DNA of 64,000 nt. Origin: Nanohaloarchaea archaeon B1-Br10_U2g19. Its GTDB lineage: Archaea; Nanohalarchaeota; Nanosalinia; Nanosalinales; Nanosalinaceae. The position numbers and the translations under genes were made by a program. The stretch's first letter is position 1; each line of letters begins with the position of its first letter. Under the pieces are notes generated by a model. The model ran no database searches. It had not been told where the DNA came from and saw only the letters and a list, made by a program, of their open reading frames with translations. The stretch is taken from the NCBI GenBank assembly GCA_001563905.1, contig LKMO01000001.1:1-64000 (forward strand). Reading direction: 5' to 3'. Positions 28,517 through 38,775 of this stretch are shown in pieces.

Positions 28517-29872
28517 TCACCTTTCCTTCTGTATGTTAAGTTTGTCTCCTAAGTAATTTAACCATTTTTCATCTCTCACAACTGTTTCTGAGAAACTGTA
28601 GTCCTCAATCTTCTCCGCCACGTAATGAGGTATACCTTTCTCTTCAAGATCTTCCGAGAGATAATGTTTCAGAAACTTTTTCGCATCCGTAAACTCTCTA
28701 TCTGTCTTGGCGTAAAGCCGGGTATCTTTGATATACGTATTGCTGTACTTTGAAGTAAACTGGCTTATATGGTTCTCTCCATGGAAAACACTAGGTCCTT
28801 TGACCTCTTCAGTCTTAGGAAGCTCTCTATCTATCTCAAAAAATATACGGGTCTTGTCTCCTACATGAAAACCGGATTCGAATACTCTAAACTGTTTCTT
28901 TTTCAGCTCTGACTCCAGTCTTCCAAGGGTTTTACGCATCTGAGGATATACAACATCTTCAACTGCTTCAGGATTCTCAAACTCTATCAAAATAAAATCT
29001 TTTCTTTTGTCTACTTCTTGTTGGACCTCGAACTCTGTATAACTGATTTCTACCTTTTCAAAGAACCTTATGCCCGGATTGTTTCTGAACTTCCAGCATA
29101 AGTATATGAAACGAGCGTAGTTTTCCTCTGTTAATACCGAAGCCACGTTTCTTTCTTCATCAACAGGATCAAGCACGACAAAAGGCTCGTCACTAAACTT
29201 TTTTTCGAGTTCTTCAGGAAGCTCTTCGTAATGTTCTTCGGTATCTATAACCTTCTTCTCCTCCCATTGTACAGCAGATTCTACAAGCTCTTTTAGACTT
29301 CCGTACTCTCCTATAAGGACTTCACAGAGATAACCTGAGAAGCCTTGAACTTTTAGTGATGAGCCGTAGACTCCTTCTGTATCCAGTAGTTTTTTGAGAA
29401 GTACGACGTCCTCTCTCTGTTCTTTATCAAGGTTTTCTTCAACCCATTTGGAATGATGAGGTGTTCTATCGACACTGCTTTTTATGTTGTCAGGAGAGGT
29501 CTTGTAACAGGGAACAATCTCGACTTCGAAATCGTTTATGGTTCCTTTTGTGTAAGGATGTTCGGCGTAGTCTACTTCGTACTCTCCATCAAAGAACTGG
29601 AAAACCTGTTTACCAACTTTTAGTCCTTTGTTTTCTAGCTCCTTCTTCTTCAGAGACTCCGGGAATAAAACAAATATGTCTAAGTCATTATCTCCTTTCA
29701 TACCGGTTCCACGGGATGCAGAACCTGCAAAATGTGTTTCTAAATCAAACTCTTTCTCTATATGCTCTGAAATTCTTTTATACTGTTTTTGAGTCGCTTC
29801 CATCTCTTTCTCTGAAGGATATACTTTCCCCAGAACTTTTTCTCGGAGTCGTTCCCAGTTCATATATTTCAC
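28517..29872 (-). CDS. cca: CCA tRNA nucleotidyltransferase
   Basis: FAGSASRGTGMKGDNDLDIFVLFP, HPYTKGTINDFEVEIVPCY. Confidence 0.93.
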   Translation of the reverse strand: MKYMNWERLREKVLGKVYPSEKEMEATQKQYKRISEHIEKEFDLETHFAGSASRGTGMKGDNDLDIFVLFPESLKKKELENKGLKVGKQVFQFFDGEYEVDYAEHPYTKGTINDFEVEIVPCYKTSPDNIKSSVDRTPHHSKWVEENLDKEQREDVVLLKKLLDTEGVYGSSLKVQGFSGYLCEVLIGEYGSLKELVESAVQWEEKKVIDTEEHYEELPEELEKKFSDEPFVVLDPVDEERNVASVLTEENYARFIYLCWKFRNNPGIRFFEKVEISYTEFEVQQEVDKRKDFILIEFENPEAVEDVVYPQMRKTLGRLESELKKKQFRVFESGFHVGDKTRIFFEIDRELPKTEEVKGPSVFHGENHISQFTSKYSNTYIKDTRLYAKTDREFTDAKKFLKHYLSEDLEEKGIPHYVAEKIEDYSFSETVVRDEKWLNYLGDKLNIQKER

Positions 29873-29954
29873 GATACGGTTCCAGAACTATTAATGCTTC
29901 GACAGATAAGTTCTTAGAGAAGGTTTTTATGTAAGCTAAATATATTTTGTTAGT

Positions 29955-30365
29955 ATGAAACGTAAAGGTCTATCCCCGCTTATTGCCGCAGTACTTCTTA
30001 TCGCCTTTGTAATGGCCATAGGCGCAATGTTTAGTGAATGGTCTCAAGAACTTGTACAGGACCGTACAGAAGCTACTGGTGAACACCAGGGAGAGCTTCT
30101 TGACTGCAGCGGCAATACAATAGAGTTTGTGGAGGTAGAGGAAAATCTTGAGGATGAGGAAGTTGAGGTAATACTTCAGGCTAGAGGAGGGCAGCTAGGA
30201 GAAATTATACTAACAGCACGTCCTTCAAACCAGCAAGGTGAAACAGTTTTAGAAGGTGACAATGATCTTGCAACAGCAGTTATTGAAGATATAACTGAAG
30301 AACAGGATCAGATTGAGGCTTCATCAGTTCCTTGTGATGTAAGAAGCACATATGACCTGAATTAG
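29955..30365 (+). CDS. archaeal type IV pilin-like protein
   Basis: Prepilin-like MKRKGLSPLIAAVLLIAFVMAIGAMFSEW. Confidence 0.8.
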   Translation: MKRKGLSPLIAAVLLIAFVMAIGAMFSEWSQELVQDRTEATGEHQGELLDCSGNTIEFVEVEENLEDEEVEVILQARGGQLGEIILTARPSNQQGETVLEGDNDLATAVIEDITEEQDQIEASSVPCDVRSTYDLN

Positions 30366-30403
30366 ATAGAACTGTATAAAATAAGAAATAAGGTATAAGG
30401 AGT

Positions 30404-30784
30404 TTATTTCACTCCTTTCACAAGCTTTCTGTCATCAATTTCCCAGAACTTTATCTCTTCTCCTTCAGAAACATCTAAGTCTTCAGGAAGCTGCATTTCT
30501 TCTGTCTCGTAAGTATCCATATCCATTACTTGTGCTATATCTCCTTCTTTGGAAACGATTTGTCCTACTTTCTTACTGATGTCGGGACTCATCATCATAG
30601 CGTCTCCTGGCTTTGTTATATGTCTATCTTTTTCGTCAAAGATTCCGCGCGCCTTTATCTTAGCTTTTGCGGATCCGTGTTTTCCTGGACTGGACTTAGA
30701 TACTCCTCTGACTTCACAGGGTTCGTCATCGATTATTATGTAGCTTCCTTTTCTGACGCTGGAAGCTTCTACTTGTTTAGGCAT
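30404..30784 (-). CDS. translation initiation factor aIF5A
   Basis: SSPGKHGSAKAKIKARGIFD hypusination loop. Confidence 0.95.
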   Translation of the reverse strand: MPKQVEASSVRKGSYIIIDDEPCEVRGVSKSSPGKHGSAKAKIKARGIFDEKDRHITKPGDAMMMSPDISKKVGQIVSKEGDIAQVMDMDTYETEEMQLPEDLDVSEGEEIKFWEIDDRKLVKGVK

Positions 30785-30791
30785 TAATAGA

Positions 30792-30989
30792 TCACTGTGT
30801 TGCCATTTCGATGTCAGATCGCTTAACAGTTTTTCTTTCTGCGTGGTCAGCGACTCTTACTGCGTCTCGAGCAATATCTTCGCCTGCTTCTTCTACAGCA
30901 GCTTTAAGTTCTTCTACTGCGTCTTTTGAAACTCTTTCTGCTCCTGCTTTCCTTATAATTCTTTCAATTGGTGCGTTAGGTAGACTCAT
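30792..30989 (-). CDS. archaeal histone
   Basis: [58 protein letters not shown]. Confidence 0.95.
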   Translation of the reverse strand: MSLPNAPIERIIRKAGAERVSKDAVEELKAAVEEAGEDIARDAVRVADHAERKTVKRSDIEMATQ

Positions 30990-31101
30990 TGTTAATCACG
31001 TTCAACAATACTCGAGACAGTTTTTAATATGAATTGGTTCTACACAGGGTTTCTTAGGTTGACAGCGGAAGAGTTATCAGGGTTGCCACCTATTCTAGGA
31101 C

Positions 31102-31566
31102 ATGGAGAAAGTTGTGGACGCAAACGTGTTCATACACGGAAAAGGAAGCTATCCTTTCACTAAAGCATTAGTTATTCCTGAGGTTTTAGAAGAGATTCAG
31201 AGCCAGAACGCAAGAAATCTTCTGATTAATACAGATTACCAGGTCAAAACTCCGTCAGAGAAGAATGTCGACAAAGTCAAGGAGAAGGCTAGCGAGATCA
31301 ACTCTCCAACATCTGAGGCGGACGAAAAGCTTTTGGCCTTGGCTTTAGAGACGGATAAAAATATTTTAACAGATGATAAAGCTCTTCAGAATCTTGCCTT
31401 ACATCTAGAGACAGGTTTTGAAGGCTTTTTAGACAAGGCTACAGACCAGAAGTTTGTCTGGGAGAAGTACTGTGGAAACTGTGGTAGAAAGGTGTCAGGT
31501 TCTAAATGTGGTTCATGCGGATCTACTCATCTTTCGAAGAAACAAGTTCGCTGTAGTTCAGAATAA
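31102..31566 (+). CDS. nob1: rRNA maturation endonuclease Nob1 (PIN + zinc ribbon)
   Basis: VVDANVFI...LTDDKALQNLA...CGNCGRKVSGSKCGSCG. Confidence 0.88.
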   Translation: MEKVVDANVFIHGKGSYPFTKALVIPEVLEEIQSQNARNLLINTDYQVKTPSEKNVDKVKEKASEINSPTSEADEKLLALALETDKNILTDDKALQNLALHLETGFEGFLDKATDQKFVWEKYCGNCGRKVSGSKCGSCGSTHLSKKQVRCSSE

Positions 31567-32560
31567 ACTCTTTACTTAGTATGAGCATGATAGGTCCAAG
31601 AATTATGCCTTTAAGTCCTAATGTTAAGGGTCCTGCCAAGAAACCTACAAATATGAGTAGAGGATGTTCGTCTAGCTGTTTGGCGCCGATGTAAGGTCTT
31701 AAGAATACTTCTGGAAGAATGTTAACTACTAGTGTTCCGAACATTAGTATTAGTGTTCCTTTGATTGGCTCTCCGAAAGCTAGATAGTATAATCCCATTG
31801 GTGCGTAGACCATGAATCCTGCGACTACAGGTAGTAGTGCTGCTACAGCTATTATCAGCGACCAGAATAATGTGAACTGTATTGGAGTGGTAAGCCAGCC
31901 TATTGTGTAGAATCCTATAGAGGTCATAATTCCGATTATCATAGCTACCATGAACTGTGTTAGGAAGACTCCTCTGAAGATTGAGTCGATAGAGTTTACA
32001 AGTGTTTTAGAGATTTTCTGTTCTTCTTCTGGTAGACTCTGGATTACGGAGAAAAGTTTTCTTTTGATTCTGCCGCCGTCTTTGTATAGGTAGATGGTTG
32101 TGAATAGGTAGATACCGATATCTATCATGACTCGGGGTATGGATGCTAGTGTACCTCTCAGATAGTTTTCAAGACTGACGGAGAGGGTGCTGATAAATCC
32201 TACTACTTGTGCTCTAAAGTTTTCTGGTAGGTAGAGTGCTTCTATTATGTTGTTGACGTTTTGTTGTAGATCTTGTGCGAAAAGATTCAGTGAGTAGATT
32301 ATGTCGTAGAAGTTGTTTATGAAGAGGAATACTGCTAGACTGATTGTTCCTACTACTGAAGTTATGATTATCAGTGAGGATATTAAGTCGTTTCTTATTC
32401 TTCTGTTTAGTTTTTGGTGTGCGAACCTTAGGAGGTATGCGGAGGCAGCACCTAGTATCAAGGCGTCAAGGAAGGGGTATACGATTAGTAGGCTTCCTAG
32501 CATTAGTAGTAGAGCTACACCGAGTATCTCTCTTTTGAAACGGAGTTCTTGCTCTACCAT
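31523..32560 (-). CDS. AI-2E family transporter
   Basis: Multi-TM PerM-like pattern. Confidence 0.85.
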   Translation of the reverse strand: MVEQELRFKREILGVALLLMLGSLLIVYPFLDALILGAASAYLLRFAHQKLNRRIRNDLISSLIIITSVVGTISLAVFLFINNFYDIIYSLNLFAQDLQQNVNNIIEALYLPENFRAQVVGFISTLSVSLENYLRGTLASIPRVMIDIGIYLFTTIYLYKDGGRIKRKLFSVIQSLPEEEQKISKTLVNSIDSIFRGVFLTQFMVAMIIGIMTSIGFYTIGWLTTPIQFTLFWSLIIAVAALLPVVAGFMVYAPMGLYYLAFGEPIKGTLILMFGTLVVNILPEVFLRPYIGAKQLDEHPLLIFVGFLAGPLTLGLKGIILGPIMLILSKEFILNYSELVSSKDE

Positions 32561-32741
32561 ATACTATTGTGGTTAGGTGTATCCATAAATTAACTTCGAT
32601 TAATCCTGTTGTTACTTTTCTGTGAAAAAACCAGGAAAAGATATATAAAAGTTGTGGGTTCTTACTTTATATTACGACGTTTGAAGAAACCGAACAAACT
32701 TACTATAAATTACAATTCATTAGAGGAGGTATAAAAATACT

Positions 32742-33854
32742 ATGACTGACCAAGCGCATAACATCCCACGCAGAGAATTTGACGACTACCAGATTCCAGA
32801 GGAATGGAAAAAGGAAGAAGAGGAAGAAGAACAAAAAACAGAAAAAGAAGAGGAACAAGCAGAACAAGAAGCTGAAACCGGATCCGAAAAAGTATCAGCA
32901 GAATCAGGCTACGAAGTAAGAAGAGAAGAAGCCAAAGAAGGAGACACAGTCCTAACATGTCCAGAATGTGGGGCACAAAGATTCGAACAGAACTCCGCAC
33001 AAGGAGAACTAGTATGTGTAGACTGTGGACTTGTAATCGACGAAAACCGTATCGACGAATCCGCAGAATGGAGAGCATTCAACGAAGAAGAAAGAGAGAA
33101 AAAAGCAAGAGCAGGACAACCACTAACATACACAAAACACGACATGGGAGTCTCAACAGAGATAGGAAAAGGCTCAGGAGAACTATACAAAGTCTCAGGA
33201 AACAAAAGAGCCCAGTACTACAGACTAAGAAAATGGCATAAAAGACTAACAAAGTCCAAAGACAGAAACCTAGGATTCGCACTAAGCGAACTAAACTCGA
33301 TGGTTTCAAACCTAAACCTGCCGGAAAGCGTACACGAAGAAGTCGCAAGACTATACGAGAAAGCAGTTGACCAAGGACTAGTTAGAGGACGATCCATGGA
33401 GTCAATCATCTCAGCACTACTCTACATTGTAGCAAGAAAACAAGGAACACCAAGAACGCTTGACGAAATCAGTGAAGCATCAGGAATCGAAAAAAGAGAG
33501 ATCGGAAGAGCCTACAGATACGTAGCAAGAGAACTAGGACTAAGAATCCTGCCGGCAAAACCGCAGGACTACGTACCAAGATTTGCAGGAAAGCTACAGC
33601 TATCAGGAGAAGTCCAAGCTAGAGCTAGACAAATCCTCAAAGAAGCAAGAGAGAAAGATCTTCTTTCAGGAAAGGGACCAACAGGTCTAGCAGCTGCGGC
33701 ACTGTATATTGCAGCAGTACTTGAAGGAGAGAAAAGAACACAGAGAGAAGTAGCAGATGTAGTAGGAGTAACAGAAGTAACAATCAGGAACCGTTACAAA
33801 GAACTAGCTGAGAAACTAGAGCTTGAAGAGGAACTTGAAGAAAAGAGCAATTAA
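32742..33854 (+). CDS. tfb: transcription initiation factor TFB with long acidic N-terminus
   Basis: Zn ribbon CPECG...CVDCG, B-finger, two cyclin repeats; SD GAGGAGGT upstream. Confidence 0.95.
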   Translation: MTDQAHNIPRREFDDYQIPEEWKKEEEEEEQKTEKEEEQAEQEAETGSEKVSAESGYEVRREEAKEGDTVLTCPECGAQRFEQNSAQGELVCVDCGLVIDENRIDESAEWRAFNEEEREKKARAGQPLTYTKHDMGVSTEIGKGSGELYKVSGNKRAQYYRLRKWHKRLTKSKDRNLGFALSELNSMVSNLNLPESVHEEVARLYEKAVDQGLVRGRSMESIISALLYIVARKQGTPRTLDEISEASGIEKREIGRAYRYVARELGLRILPAKPQDYVPRFAGKLQLSGEVQARARQILKEAREKDLLSGKGPTGLAAAALYIAAVLEGEKRTQREVADVVGVTEVTIRNRYKELAEKLELEEELEEKSN

Positions 33855-33873
33855 ACGCTCTTATCTTTTCCTC

Positions 33874-34353
33874 TTATTTATCTTCTAAAGTGTCTATAAT
33901 ATTTTTCCAAGAACTCCAACTCTGACTTTCTACAGTCTCACACTGTCGTTCATTGGTGGAAAGTAAGTTGTCTAAGCCGCTATAAGACTCTGAGATATGT
34001 CTATAAAGCTTTGATAAACGTGAGTCGTTGGGTAGGTAAGTTCTCTCTACTTCTACTGTTATAAAGCCGTTTGTGTCTTCGTGAGAAGGATGATCTGTCC
34101 AGGTAACAGTTAATTCTGGTTCTTTAACGTCGTATCCTTTCATGGAAATTTCAAGAGGTCCTCCAAGATATTTTTCTATATTCTCAAAATCTTTTTCTGG
34201 CCTTAGAGTATATTCTCTGCTTATCGTGTTGTTCGTTGCTCCAGAAGTGATATAGGGATTGTCTCTATCTTCTTTCGTGTTAGGAATGGTTTCAGATGTT
34301 TTAGAGCGTGCTTCAGAGGTTTCGGAGCCGGATGTTCTACCTATGGAGGACAT
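33874..34353 (-). CDS. hypothetical 159-aa protein
   Basis: ORF only. Confidence 0.55.
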   Translation of the reverse strand: MSSIGRTSGSETSEARSKTSETIPNTKEDRDNPYITSGATNNTISREYTLRPEKDFENIEKYLGGPLEISMKGYDVKEPELTVTWTDHPSHEDTNGFITVEVERTYLPNDSRLSKLYRHISESYSGLDNLLSTNERQCETVESQSWSSWKNIIDTLEDK

Positions 34354-34532
34354 TAGATGCGACCTATAATATGTAATTGGTATTCTGGCTTATATAGGAT
34401 TTATTACTTTATTGTAAATGTTATTTTAGCGCTTTAATAATCTAAATATGAAAATCCGACGGTATTTTAAATTAAAACATGGTTAATAAGCACCGGTTAA
34501 TAATAAAATTTCTAACAAACTCTAAAAACTGG

Positions 34533-35630
34533 TTAAACAGGTATATTCTTTATTATATCTTTGATATCTTCTATAGGTGCATCAGTTCTAAAGCCGGTTG
34601 GTGATAGATGCGTACGGGATACAGGATAGCCTTTCTTCTCAAGAGCTTCCAAGACTTTTTCTCTTTTCGGTACAGAGATCTTCATATTAGAAGCAAGCTC
34701 ATGTATATCGTAGAACGGTGTTAACAGTTCTCCTTCGCTGTGAAGCATATCTAGCAGATCCGAGCTCTCTTCCCAGTCTTCAGGGATTTTTTCCTTCATC
34801 TTCTCAGTAAAACGGATATCAACGATTTTACCTGTCCATAAAGGACCGGCAATCTTTGTAGACGATCCGCAGTTCTCACATTTCTCTAGTCTTTCAAGCT
34901 TCCTCCATCTACACTGAGGACAGTAAGAGAGGAATCCGATATTGTCAAGATTCTGGTTGGCCCTCTTCTTTGACTCGGTTACACGCCCCATTATCCTGCT
35001 ATAATGTTTCTCATGGAAACATAGGCGAGGTTCGAACGCTTTATCGAAACGAGCAAAGTTTTCGAACACCTCCTTAATATATATTCTGAGAGCGGTTTCG
35101 TGCATAAAACTGTTTTTCACAGGTTCTGAACTGTAACGTCTCCGACATGTTTTAGGGTAGCTGCCTGTAGGTGCGGCGTTATCTGTCGCGGTAAGACCTA
35201 TGAAACTTTGATGGTTTGCTGCTCTACATGTAGAGTCAAGATAAGTAGTGAAAGGTCCGAAAGGATCCACGTCTATTAAGTGGAAGAAGTTCCTGTGCTG
35301 GCTTAAAAGTACGTTAGCATCTTTATTAGATACTTCTGCCTCGATATCGTTGGCTTCTTTGGCTTTTTCAATACTTTTTACGGCTTCAGGGTTGGCATCG
35401 TTCAAGAAAATTTCTGTTGCGACGTTAGAGTATCTCAAACCTCTTATCCCTGAACCTGAGAGAGGATCACATACTCGAAACTCTTCGTTTTTTATCTGTT
35501 CTTTGAATACTTCTCCGGCTACTTCTGAAAGATCCCGGTTAACCAGCATTTCTTTGTTGTAGAATACTTCGGAGTCTTTACCGGGCTCCTCTTCTTCAGG
35601 TACGAAAAGTTTGTAGCCTCTCTCTTCCAT
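34533..35630 (-). CDS. trm1: tRNA (guanine-26) N2-dimethyltransferase
   Basis: SGSGIRGLRYS, DVDPFGPFTTYLDS, CPQC...CENCG. Confidence 0.93.
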   Translation of the reverse strand: MEERGYKLFVPEEEEPGKDSEVFYNKEMLVNRDLSEVAGEVFKEQIKNEEFRVCDPLSGSGIRGLRYSNVATEIFLNDANPEAVKSIEKAKEANDIEAEVSNKDANVLLSQHRNFFHLIDVDPFGPFTTYLDSTCRAANHQSFIGLTATDNAAPTGSYPKTCRRRYSSEPVKNSFMHETALRIYIKEVFENFARFDKAFEPRLCFHEKHYSRIMGRVTESKKRANQNLDNIGFLSYCPQCRWRKLERLEKCENCGSSTKIAGPLWTGKIVDIRFTEKMKEKIPEDWEESSDLLDMLHSEGELLTPFYDIHELASNMKISVPKREKVLEALEKKGYPVSRTHLSPTGFRTDAPIEDIKDIIKNIPV

Positions 35631-35770
35631 AGATTAAAACCGTTAACCAAACTTTTTTAAGCCGGTAGACAGCTGGTTTCAGAAAACATTTATTTATTTT
35701 ATGCTCAAACTCGCTGCGGACAGGGTTTATAAGTTTCCCCGTTTTAGAGCTTAATGCGGTGTATTAAAAA

Positions 35771-36088
35771 GTGGTTAACGTAGTTAAGGAAGTCAAGAAA
35801 GCCGAAGAACAAGCAGACTCAATGCTGGAAAAGGCTAGAACTGAAAAGGAAGAAATTATACAGAATGCTGAGACTAAAGCTGAAGAAATAGTTGAAGAGG
35901 CAGAGAATAAAGCTGAAAAGGAAAGCTTAAAGGAAATGGACAACTTCAAAGACGAAGTAAACGAAGAGAAAGAGGATATAATTGAAGAAGGACGTAAAGA
36001 AGCAAATAAAATAAGAGAAACAGCTTCCGATAATCTTGAAGAAGTAGAGAACTTTCTTTGGGAAAAATTCAGTTCAGACTTCTTATAG
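35771..36088 (+). CDS. atpH: A-type ATP synthase subunit H
   Basis: Coiled-coil stalk subunit, first gene of the atp operon (GTG start). Confidence 0.8.
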   Translation: MVNVVKEVKKAEEQADSMLEKARTEKEEIIQNAETKAEEIVEEAENKAEKESLKEMDNFKDEVNEEKEDIIEEGRKEANKIRETASDNLEEVENFLWEKFSSDFL

Positions 36089-36115
36089 AGGTGGACAGAA
36101 ATCAAACCAGCACAA

Positions 36116-37894
36116 ATGAACAAAATATCAGTTACAGGATCAAGTAAAGACTTAGAAACAGTAATAGACAAGCTACACGAACTTGAGGTACTGGATATAG
36201 AGTACTATGAAGGAGAGCTAGAAACAGGATCTCCGCTAGAAAATTCTGAAGACTTATCCGAACTGCTGGTTGATATAAGGTCCCTACAGTCAAAACTGCC
36301 AGAAGCTGAAGACTCTGAGGACCGAAATTTTTCTATAGACAATTTAAAAGAAAAAATACCTGAAATAAATGCTAAAATAGAGGAAATAGAGAAAGAAAAA
36401 GGAGAAATACAAAGAAATATCTCCTCAATAAGTGAAGAAGCCAAATATTTCAGAAAACTAAAAGGAGTAGAAGTAAACTACAGCGACCTTGAAGAGACAG
36501 AAAACCTAGACATATTCATAGGAAAACTAGACCTAGAAAAGTTCGAGAAAAACGCGCCTGAAGGAAGATATCATATCTACCAAGGTAAAAACGCGCATAT
36601 ACTAGTATACGAAAAAAACGTCGACAAAATAAACAACGCGTTAAAACGGACAATAGAAGAGACTTACGGCAAAATAGATACTGAGCTTAAAGGAACGCCA
36701 GAACAGATTCTAAAGAAATTAGAGGACAGAAAACACAAGCTGAAAGAAGAGAGAAAACAGAAAAAAAGAGAACTAAAAGAGCTCTCAAAAAAATGGTCAG
36801 GAACACTTCAAAGTAAAGAAGAGTTTTTAACTGAAAAAGTTGAGAAAGCAGAGGCACCAATAAACTTTGCAACAACAAAAAACGCGTTCATAGCTCAAGG
36901 ATGGGTTCCTACAGAAAGATATAGAGAAATAAAAGAAGAACTAGCAGAGGTAACCCAAGGCAAAGTATACGTACAAAAAGAGGAGACTGATGAAGAACCT
37001 CCTGTAAAACACCAGAACAATAAGCTGGTAAAGCCGTTTGAAGGTATGACAGACCTTATCGCGGTACCAAGATATAATGAAATCGATCCTTCATTCATGC
37101 TTTTACTTACATTCCCATTATTCTTTGGACTGATGATCGGAGATATGGGATACGGTCTCTCAAGCGCGTTAGTATTTATAGCAGGAGCGAGACTTGTACC
37201 AGAAGCTGCAGACATGTTCAAAGCACTTCTCTGGACGTCCGCAGCAACAATACTTTTCGGAGCAATCTACGGAGAAATGTTCGGATTCCAGATATACGAG
37301 TCACCTTTCTACAGGGCAGACTACTGGACAGAGATATTTTACTTAGCACTAGGTATAGGTGTCGCACATATTAATCTAGGACTGCTCTTCGGAGCATACA
37401 ACGAATATGTCAACCACGGCCTACTTGAAGCAGTATACGCTAAGCTATCCTGGATATTATTACAGGTTGCCGCAGTAGGAGGATACCTAGCATTCGGAGC
37501 ATTTGGAGACACAGCAGGAACAGCAATCGCAATGGGGCTAGGAATCCCTGCAATCGCAATGATCTACAAAGGAGAAGGAGTAGAAGGCGTAGTAGAGATA
37601 CCAAGTCTAGTCTCAAACATAATATCGTACCTAAGAATATTCGGTGTATGTATGGCAGCTTACACCTTAGCAGGTACGGCAAACGCCATTGCAGCACCAG
37701 GACTAACATCGGGAACTATTGTTGGTGTAGTATCAGGAATATTTATCCTAGTAGCAGCACACACAATGCTTACATTCATTAAAATCTTAGAAGGCGCCAT
37801 TCAAGGCATCCGACTTCACTACGTGGAGATGTTCGGATGGTTCTATGAAGGCGGCGGTAAAAAATACGCTCCATTCGGAGCAAAATCTAGTTAA
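36116..37894 (+). CDS. atpI: A-type ATP synthase subunit I
   Basis: Soluble N-half, multi-TM C-half, LFFGLMIGDMGYG. Confidence 0.95.
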   Translation: MNKISVTGSSKDLETVIDKLHELEVLDIEYYEGELETGSPLENSEDLSELLVDIRSLQSKLPEAEDSEDRNFSIDNLKEKIPEINAKIEEIEKEKGEIQRNISSISEEAKYFRKLKGVEVNYSDLEETENLDIFIGKLDLEKFEKNAPEGRYHIYQGKNAHILVYEKNVDKINNALKRTIEETYGKIDTELKGTPEQILKKLEDRKHKLKEERKQKKRELKELSKKWSGTLQSKEEFLTEKVEKAEAPINFATTKNAFIAQGWVPTERYREIKEELAEVTQGKVYVQKEETDEEPPVKHQNNKLVKPFEGMTDLIAVPRYNEIDPSFMLLLTFPLFFGLMIGDMGYGLSSALVFIAGARLVPEAADMFKALLWTSAATILFGAIYGEMFGFQIYESPFYRADYWTEIFYLALGIGVAHINLGLLFGAYNEYVNHGLLEAVYAKLSWILLQVAAVGGYLAFGAFGDTAGTAIAMGLGIPAIAMIYKGEGVEGVVEIPSLVSNIISYLRIFGVCMAAYTLAGTANAIAAPGLTSGTIVGVVSGIFILVAAHTMLTFIKILEGAIQGIRLHYVEMFGWFYEGGGKKYAPFGAKSS

Positions 37895-37925
37895 AAACAA
37901 TATTTCGAGGTGAAAACCTAACAAA

Positions 37926-38144
37926 ATGGCAGTAGACGGACTAGTAGCAATCGGTGCAGCGCTTGCAATCAGCGTTACAGCACTTGCAACAGCATGGGCA
38001 CAAGCGAAGATTGGAAGCGCAGGAATCGGAGCACTAGCAGAAGATGACAGCTTATTCGGAAACGTATTCCTATTAGCTGTAATACCTGAAACTATGGTTA
38101 TCTTCGGGCTAGTTGTTGCACTGGTTGTAACAGGATTCATTTAA
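37926..38144 (+). CDS. atpK: A-type ATP synthase subunit K (c ring)
   Basis: Two-TM hairpin with AVIPETMVIFG. Confidence 0.95.
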   Translation: MAVDGLVAIGAALAISVTALATAWAQAKIGSAGIGALAEDDSLFGNVFLLAVIPETMVIFGLVVALVVTGFI

Positions 38145-38155
38145 AAAATTCAAAG

Positions 38156-38175
38156 GAGGGGCCTCAAGGCCCTTC
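38156..38175 (+). promoter_or_regulatory. 8-bp stem-loop GAGGGGCC-TCAA-GGCCCTTC downstream of atpK
   Basis: Inverted repeat with one G-U pair. Confidence 0.65.
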
Positions 38176-38220
38176 AAACTATTATTTATTAACAAAAAAA
38201 AGACGAGACCAAAAGAGGAC

Positions 38221-38769
38221 GTGAAAAATACTATGGGACTTGAAGAAGTTAAATCAGATATATTGGATGAAGCTGAGGCAAAAGCAGATCAGATAATCCA
38301 AGAAGCAGAAAAAGAAAAACAAAAGATTATAACAGAAGCAAAAGAAAAAGCTGAAAAGATAAAACAAGAGCACCAAGAAAAGTTGGACGAAGAAAAAGAA
38401 GTCTATAGACGTAAAGCCATCTCAAGTGCACGGATGAAGGCAAAGGAAGAGAAGCTGCACGCAAGAGAGGAAAGCTTATCTAAAGTGTTTAAAGGATTTA
38501 GAGAAAGTCTAGGAGAGATGAGCGAGGAAGAAAAAGAAAGTTATGTTGAAGAATGCCTGCAGAAGCCTGAGTTTGATATTGGGAAAGTAGTTGGTTCGGA
38601 AGAGTTTGAACAGTTTGTGGATGAAGATTTTGAAGTAGATAACAGTGTGAACGGCGTTATAGTAATTTCTGAAGATGAAGCAAGAAGACAGAACTTCAGC
38701 TTCGATAAAATCGTTGAGCAGTACAAAAGCAGTTATAGAAAACAGGTAGCTGAGAAGCTTTTTGAGTGA
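38221..38769 (+). CDS. atpE: A-type ATP synthase subunit E
   Basis: Position and coiled-coil plus C-terminal domain. Confidence 0.9.
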   Translation: MKNTMGLEEVKSDILDEAEAKADQIIQEAEKEKQKIITEAKEKAEKIKQEHQEKLDEEKEVYRRKAISSARMKAKEEKLHAREESLSKVFKGFRESLGEMSEEEKESYVEECLQKPEFDIGKVVGSEEFEQFVDEDFEVDNSVNGVIVISEDEARRQNFSFDKIVEQYKSSYRKQVAEKLFE

Positions 38770-38775
38770 TAAAAG

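Noticed and set aside
29461-29934. 157-aa plus ORF
   Set aside because: Antisense to CCA-adding enzyme.
32800-32900. GAAGAAGAGG-type tract in tfb as a tandem repeat
   Set aside because: Explained by codons of the poly-Glu N-terminus; not a separate repeat element.
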